Positions 60,012 through 64,000 of a stretch of DNA of 64,000 nucleotides are shown here, in pieces. The notes beneath the pieces were generated by a model that made no database searches, was not told where the DNA came from, and saw only the letters and a program-made list of their open reading frames with translations. Position numbers and translations under genes: made by a program. Positions within the stretch are counted from its first letter, which is position 1. Each line of letters opens with the position of its first letter. Origin of the DNA: Streptomyces sp. NBC_01264 (GTDB lineage: Bacteria > Actinomycetota > Actinomycetes > Streptomycetales > Streptomycetaceae); assembly GCF_026340675.1 (NCBI RefSeq), contig NZ_JAPEOX010000001.1, positions 5,146,001-5,210,000 of the forward strand, read 5' to 3'.

Positions 60012-60754
60012 TTCTTGACTCCCGTGATGATGTGGAACGGCGGGTGGGCGGTCTCGGCCGGGTTCGGTCCGGGCAGGGCCGAGGGGTCGGTGAGGAGGGG
60101 TTCCTCGACGGTGAGGTCGGTGAAGCCGGCCTCGGTCAGGACGTCGAGGTAGGTCCGGCGGGGCCAGTGGTGGTCGATGAGCTCCAGCGGCTCGCCGCCG
60201 CCGGGCTGGTCCAGGAGGACCTGGCGGCGCTCGCCGGGGGCGTAGGTGCGGCCGGGTTCGCCGCTGCGGAAGGTGGCGAAGCGGACGCCCGTGGTGGCGG
60301 GGTTGGTGTCGAGCACCGCGTAGCGCCCGCCGGGACGCAGGACGCGGTGGACCTCGGCGGCGATCTCGTGGAGGACCGGGACTTCGCCGACGTTGATGAA
60401 GACGTAGCAGGACATGGCCGCGTCGATCGAGTCGTCGGCGAGGAAGGTCAGCTTGCCGCTGTCGATCTGCCGGTACTCGATGCGGGGGTGCGGACGCAGG
60501 GCCCGGGCGATCTCCAGCATGCGGGGGGAGATGTCGGCGGCCACGACCCGGACGTCGTCGCAGGTCTCGGTGACGCGGGTGGCGACCTTGCCGGGGCCGC
60601 AGCCGTAGTCCAGGACCGTGCGCACGGAGGGGGTGCCGATGCCGAGGGCGCGGAAGACGGCAGGGTAGCCGATGAGGCGCTCGGGGAGGTCGTCGTAGGC
60701 GTCGAAGCCGTCGGCGATCGACGGGGTGGACTGCCAGTGGGTGCTGGTCGTCAT
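60008..60754 (-). CDS. SAM-dependent methyltransferase in the hydroxymethylcytosine operon
   Basis: The 248-residue class I methyltransferase has the SAM loop VLDYGCGPGKVATRV, an acidic end of strand 2 (VVAADISPRMLEIARAL), and the motif region DDSIDAAMSCYVFINVGE and VLRPGGRYAVLDTNP. ATG 60754 follows AAAGG at a normal distance and lies 12 bases after the hydroxymethylase gene. Context suggests it methylates hydroxymethylcytosine or a related pyrimidine, as would be needed to form bacimethrin (2-O-methyl). A different small-molecule substrate is possible, and the fold alone does not tell. Confidence 0.88.
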   Translation of the reverse strand: MTTSTHWQSTPSIADGFDAYDDLPERLIGYPAVFRALGIGTPSVRTVLDYGCGPGKVATRVTETCDDVRVVAADISPRMLEIARALRPHPRIEYRQIDSGKLTFLADDSIDAAMSCYVFINVGEVPVLHEIAAEVHRVLRPGGRYAVLDTNPATTGVRFATFRSGEPGRTYAPGERRQVLLDQPGGGEPLELIDHHWPRRTYLDVLTEAGFTDLTVEEPLLTDPSALPGPNPAETAHPPFHIITGVKK

Positions 60755-60766
60755 GGCGGGGGCCTT

Positions 60767-61810
60767 TCAGCCTGCGGCGGGAACGGCGACGGGAACCGAG
60801 ATCGGAACGGCGGGGACGGGTGAGGCGACCGACGCGGGGGAGACGCTCGGCCAGCGCTCCTCGACCAGACGGCGGTAGAGCGGCCACAGGAGCGTCAGCT
60901 GCTCCTCGCCGACGTGCTCCTTGCCGCGGATGCGGCGGTGGACCTCGAAGAGGACCAGGACCTGGGTCCAGTACTCGGGCAGCCCGTGGGTGCGCGGATC
61001 GGCGGCGAGCCGGTGCCGGCCGGTGCGCAGCTGCTCCTCGACGGCCAGGACCTCGCGTACGTAGGGCCAGTTGTCGCCCTCCGGCATGGCGGGGAACTCC
61101 CGCGCCGGGGGCTCGTCGGCGGCCGGATCGGCGAGGACCTCCAGGGCCCGGGCGTGGTCGGGGTCGTAGAGGTGCAGGGAGCCGACCTGGTGGACGTACG
61201 AGCCGAGGGGGACGCCGAGTTCGCGGGCGAGCATCTCCTGGAGGAAGGTGAAGGAGAAGACGTCGCTGGTCATCCCGCGGTAGACGTCGTTGGCCCGCAT
61301 GAACCCCACGCCGTGCAGGGCGCCTTCGCGCAGCAGGAACTGCAGGCCGAGGGTGCAGGAGACGTCCGGATTCCCCGCGACCTGGAGCTCCTCGCCGCGG
61401 AAGATCTGGATGACGGCCCGCTTGGAGTCCGGGTCGTCCCGGAGCGTCTCCACGACGGCCGGCCACTGGTCCGGCCTCCCCTCGGAGGCTCCGAACAGGG
61501 CGCGACCGTAGGCGGTGCCCGTCAACCGGTGCCCGTCGGCGGAGTACTTGCGGATGCTGGGCGCGTAGTACCCGATGAAGTCCAGGTCGTCCCGCCCGGC
61601 CAAGTACCACAGGGCCTCGGCGAAGTTGAAGACGATGTTCAGGCGCCGGGCGGGGACGAGGGGCACCCGCTGGTCCGCCCGCGCGAGCCGGAACCGGACG
61701 CCGAGCTGCTCGCGGCTGGCGTAGCCGCGGGGGGCGTTGCGATAGGCGGGCTCCTCGATCAGCCACCGCAGCATGCGCGGGTAGGCCTGGTGAAAGGTGT
61801 CGAAGTCCAC
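60767..61810 (-). CDS. Thymidylate-synthase-family CMP hydroxymethylase (MilA/BcmA-like)
   Basis: The 347-residue enzyme has the thymidylate synthase fold. Alignment to E. coli ThyA by spacing gives catalytic Cys152 (DVSCTLG), Arg172, His213 and Tyr215 at the exact C146/R166/H207/Y209 distances. The dUMP-reading Asn177 is replaced by Asp183 (MTSDVFSF), the change seen in dCMP and CMP hydroxymethylases. The enzyme should therefore add hydroxymethyl to C5 of a cytosine nucleotide using methylene-tetrahydrofolate. A C-terminal extension of about 70 residues ends in a Val/Pro-rich tail. GTG 61810 is chosen; the frame extends upstream to 62032. It heads the three-gene operon with the methyltransferase and glycosidase. 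Confidence 0.87.
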   Translation of the reverse strand: MDFDTFHQAYPRMLRWLIEEPAYRNAPRGYASREQLGVRFRLARADQRVPLVPARRLNIVFNFAEALWYLAGRDDLDFIGYYAPSIRKYSADGHRLTGTAYGRALFGASEGRPDQWPAVVETLRDDPDSKRAVIQIFRGEELQVAGNPDVSCTLGLQFLLREGALHGVGFMRANDVYRGMTSDVFSFTFLQEMLARELGVPLGSYVHQVGSLHLYDPDHARALEVLADPAADEPPAREFPAMPEGDNWPYVREVLAVEEQLRTGRHRLAADPRTHGLPEYWTQVLVLFEVHRRIRGKEHVGEEQLTLLWPLYRRLVEERWPSVSPASVASPVPAVPISVPVAVPAAG

Positions 61811-62173
61811 GGGGTCGCTCTCTGCCGACGACGGTGATCCACTGCGACGGAACGTAGCGGCCCCTGCCCCGGTTCTTCCCGTCCGACGGAATCCGCGCCT
61901 CGACGGACGAGCGGGCATCGCCGCAGGTCGGAAGCGTTCGACTAACCCGGATGGCAGAACCGGTCCCCGGCCCGGCGTCCCGGATGCCGTCCGTCCACCG
62001 GGTGAACCGCTGATCCGGATGCAGGGCATCACCGCAGGTCAAGGGCGAGAGAAACGTCAATTCGGCTACCCGGAGCCGATATCCGGCATTGACGGCGCTG
62101 TGACTGTGTGACGATCTTGCGCCGGAGGCCGCCGAACCCTCGGCGGCCGGGCGGACGGTTCCTGGAGGTCCCC
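61811..62173. other. Intergenic region between the hydroxymethylase operon and an alcohol dehydrogenase
   Basis: These 363 bases separate divergent genes and presumably hold both promoters. A 17-bp direct repeat GGGCATCGCCGCAGGTC (61913) and GGGCATCACCGCAGGTC (62024), with one mismatch, is the only structure I can support. No riboswitch signature is convincing. A GGAGG site precedes the dehydrogenase. Confidence 0.45.
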
Positions 62174-63217
62174 ATGGCCAGCGGTGAGATGTCGGCAGCG
62201 GTGCTCCGGGCCCTGGGCAAGCCCCTCGAGATCGAAACCAGGATCCGGCCCGTCCCCGGCCCCGGCCAGGCCCTGATCCGGGTCAGGGCGGCCGGCCTGT
62301 GCCACACCGACCTCCACCTGGCCGAGGGCTCCGCGGTCACCCCGCCGCTGCCCATCGTCCTGGGCCACGAGATCGCCGGCGAGATCGCCGAGATCGGCCC
62401 GGGTGTCGATGCCCGTCCGGGCGACCGGGTCCTCGCGTACTACTACGAGGGCTGCGGCCACTGCACCTGGTGCGCGGACGGCTCGGAGAACCTCTGCCCG
62501 GCCCCCGCGGCCAAGGTCGGCTTCGACTCCGACGGCGGACTGTGCGAGTACTACCTGGCGGGCGCCGGCTCCCTCGTGCCGATCGCGGACACGGTCTCCT
62601 TCGCCGAGGCCGCCGTCCTCGGCTGCTCGGGAACGACCGCCGTACGCGTCGTCCGGTCCGTGGCCCGTACCGCTCCCGGCGAGACCCTCGTGGTCATCGG
62701 CGCGGGTGGGGTCGGCCTCGCCGTCGTCCAGGTCGCCGTCGCCGACGGGGCCCGCGTCATCGCCGTCGACCCCCACGCCCCGAGCCGGGAACAGGCCCGC
62801 CGGTACGGGGCCCACACCGTGATCGACCCGCTGGCGGGCGACCCGGTGGCCGCCGTCCACGCCGCGACGGCCGCGGCGGGGTCGGGGGCCGGCTGCGACG
62901 TGGTGGTCGACACGGTCGGCAACGCGCACACCCCCGGCCAGGCCGTACGCATGACGGGAACCCGCGGCCGCGTCGTCCTGGTCGGCTACACGGGCAGGCC
63001 CGCGACCCTCGACGTCCTCGACGTGGTCGTACGGGAGACCGAGATCCGCGGCTCCGTCGGCGCCACCCTCGCCGACGCGCACACCGTGATGCGGATGGCC
63101 GAAGCGGGCCTCATCCGCGGGCACGTGGAAGCCGAGTACCCCCTGGACCAGGTCAACGAGGCCCTGACCCGGCTCGCCGCGGGGGAGGTCACGGGACGCC
63201 TGGTCGTCACTCCCTGA
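62174..63217 (+). CDS. Zinc-dependent alcohol dehydrogenase (MDR family)
   Basis: The 347-residue medium-chain dehydrogenase has catalytic zinc ligands Cys (GLCHTD) and His-Glu (LGHEIAGEI), structural zinc cysteines (CGHCTWCADGSENLC) and the Rossmann loop VVIGAGGVGLAVVQVA. It oxidises an alcohol or reduces an aldehyde with NAD(P). ATG 62174 has TGGAGG. It is divergent from the hydroxymethylase operon, so a role in that pathway, such as oxidising a hydroxymethyl group, is conceivable but unproven. General alcohol metabolism is the alternative. Confidence 0.93.
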   Translation: MASGEMSAAVLRALGKPLEIETRIRPVPGPGQALIRVRAAGLCHTDLHLAEGSAVTPPLPIVLGHEIAGEIAEIGPGVDARPGDRVLAYYYEGCGHCTWCADGSENLCPAPAAKVGFDSDGGLCEYYLAGAGSLVPIADTVSFAEAAVLGCSGTTAVRVVRSVARTAPGETLVVIGAGGVGLAVVQVAVADGARVIAVDPHAPSREQARRYGAHTVIDPLAGDPVAAVHAATAAAGSGAGCDVVVDTVGNAHTPGQAVRMTGTRGRVVLVGYTGRPATLDVLDVVVRETEIRGSVGATLADAHTVMRMAEAGLIRGHVEAEYPLDQVNEALTRLAAGEVTGRLVVTP

Positions 63218-63218
63218 A

Positions 63219-63320
63219 GGCAGCCGCCGGGGTGCGGCCGCCGACTGCTCGGGGCAGCCGCCCGGGTGCGGTCGCGGACCGCTCGGGGCAGCCGCCCGTA
63301 TGCGGCCGCCGACCCCTCGG
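63219..63320. repeat. Three tandem 34-bp repeats after the dehydrogenase gene
   Basis: Units of 34 bp start at 63219, 63253 and 63287, each beginning GGCAGCCGCC and ending near CTCGG, with a few substitutions. They fill the gap to the convergent gene at 63335. No stop-to-stop coding continues through them. Confidence 0.8.
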
Positions 63321-63334
63321 GCCGGCCCTCCCGG

Positions 63335-63796
63335 TCAGAGCCGGAACAGCACTCCGCGCCAGCTCCAGCCGGCGTCGAGGACCGCCTGGCGCAGGGGGTC
63401 CTTCATCTCCCGGGTCTCGAAGCGGAGCGTCTCGACCCTGCGCTCGCGCCCGTCGGGCCCCGTCTCCTTCCCCCACACCCGGTACACCGCGTTCGCCGGC
63501 CCGCGGGAGCGCTGCCCGAGGACGTGCTCGCTCAGCGAGACCTCCCATTGCTCGTCGACGGCCCGCACCTCGTGCTTCGCCGCGTCCAGGCGCATGCGGG
63601 TCCAGAGCCGCACGCGCAGCAGCGGGAGCCGGCACTCGGCCACCAGGTCGCCCTCCTTCGGGGTCCCGTTGCGCACGGCGAAGGGGACGCCCGGCCCGTT
63701 GAGCGCGAGGAGCGCCGACCGGACCTCCAGGGGCGTACGCGGTGCGACACCCCCGTCGGGATGCCGGGTGCCGAAGTAGTTGTCGAGGAGACCCAT
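63335..63796 (-). CDS. Conserved hypothetical protein (153 aa)
   Basis: The soluble protein starts MGLLDNYFGTRHPDGGVAPRTPLEVRSALLALNGPGVPFAVRNG and continues with VAECRLPLLRVRLWTRMRLD, YRVWGKETGPDGRERRVETLRFETREMKDPLRQAV and a Trp-rich end (GWSWRGVLFRL). It has no signal peptide or membrane helix and resembles a lipocalin- or START-like small beta protein, but I do not recognise the family. It starts two bases after the stop of the gene at the window edge, so the two are an operon. Confidence 0.7.
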   Translation of the reverse strand: MGLLDNYFGTRHPDGGVAPRTPLEVRSALLALNGPGVPFAVRNGTPKEGDLVAECRLPLLRVRLWTRMRLDAAKHEVRAVDEQWEVSLSEHVLGQRSRGPANAVYRVWGKETGPDGRERRVETLRFETREMKDPLRQAVLDAGWSWRGVLFRL

Positions 63797-63798
63797 GC

Positions 63799-64000
63799 CT
63801 ACGCCCCCGCCCCGGTGTCCGGGCGAACCGTGCGCACGAACTCCTGGAAGTCCCCCAGGACCTCGTCGTGCTGGGCCGCCGTGGCGGTCAGGGCCAGCCG
63901 GATCACCGCCCGCCTGCGCGGGTCCCGGTCATCCGGGAAGGTCAGGAACACCTGGGACTGGACGAGGTCGTGCCGTACGTCGCCCACGACGGCCGAGAAG
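63799..64000 (-). CDS. Hypothetical protein, truncated by the window end
   Basis: Reading into the window from its right edge, the frame shows FSAVVGDVRHDLVQSQVFLTFPDDRDPRRRAVIRLALTATAAQHDEVLGDFQEFVRTVRPDTGAGA. The 5' end lies beyond the window or at a GTG near 63987. The Asp/Arg-rich helical sequence has no recognised domain. It precedes the conserved hypothetical gene by two bases on the same strand. Confidence 0.55.
   Translation of the reverse strand, partial: FSAVVGDVRHDLVQSQVFLTFPDDRDPRRRAVIRLALTATAAQHDEVLGDFQEFVRTVRPDTGAGA

Noticed and set aside
62001..62040. Possible thiamin (TPP) riboswitch near GAACCGCTGATCCGGATG, attractive because bacimethrin is a thiamin analogue
   Set aside because: The required CTGAGA block and the matching GGG..ACCC stem are missing on both strands, so the resemblance is superficial.

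Overview
This is a very GC-rich actinobacterial window with extreme third-position GC bias, frequent GTG/TTG starts, 4-nt GTGA/ATGA gene overlaps, twin-arginine and lipobox secretion signals, many TetR/GntR/Rrf2 regulators, and two parS sites with the TTTCACGTGAA core. It is most probably a Streptomyces chromosome. The parS sites and aspS suggest a conserved core region on the same side of the chromosome as oriC. I see no tRNA, rRNA, insertion sequence, phage or CRISPR array.

Layout. 1-2.3 kb: tail of an efflux adaptor plus a MacB-like ABC ATPase and permease. 2.3-5.2 kb: an imine-reductase remnant, a GntR/UTRA regulator and a GlcNAc/glucose-type PTS EIIC behind an array of TGGTCT half-sites. 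5.2-12.3 kb: AI-2E-family permease, secreted beta-rich protein, PAS-GAF-PP2C-HATPase phosphatase and aspS. 12.3-18.5 kb: VWA protein, PhoX phosphatase with a PHO-box-like repeat, a parS inside a 48-bp palindrome, and a histidine kinase plus lipoprotein. 18.5-24.9 kb: two copies of a dispersed Streptomyces repeat, FUSC transporter, Rrf2-RidA pair, small proteins and a sortase-fold protein lacking its catalytic residues. 25.3-29.4 kb: a KASIII / Rossmann protein / small protein operon divergent from an HTH regulator. 29.4-36.3 kb: GNAT, SMP-30 and the kdpFABC potassium ATPase with an extra 27-aa membrane peptide. 36.5-43.6 kb: SDR, class-III aminotransferase, uricase, phytase, and a cobalamin riboswitch controlling cbtBA.

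43.6-52.9 kb: secreted peptidase, two TetR units with recognisable operators, GlxA-type regulator, alkylsulfatase, GtrA. 52.3-57.0 kb is a decay zone: a TetR without its DNA-binding domain, a flavoprotein oxidoreductase with a frameshift, an ECF sigma factor cut off mid-gene, and a response regulator whose 3' end stops at the same junction. 57.1-59.3 kb: YnfA protein and a TetR-controlled gene with a perfect 28-bp palindromic operator.

59.5-61.8 kb holds the most interesting system. A tightly packed three-gene operon encodes a thymidylate-synthase homologue with Asp replacing the dUMP-reading Asn (a CMP hydroxymethylase signature), a SAM methyltransferase, and a MilB-type CMP/hydroxymethyl-CMP N-glycosidase. 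Together these could convert CMP to hydroxymethylcytosine and then a methylated pyrimidine, as in bacimethrin or mildiomycin-type biosynthesis. The window ends with a zinc alcohol dehydrogenase, a 3 x 34-bp tandem repeat and two conserved hypothetical genes.
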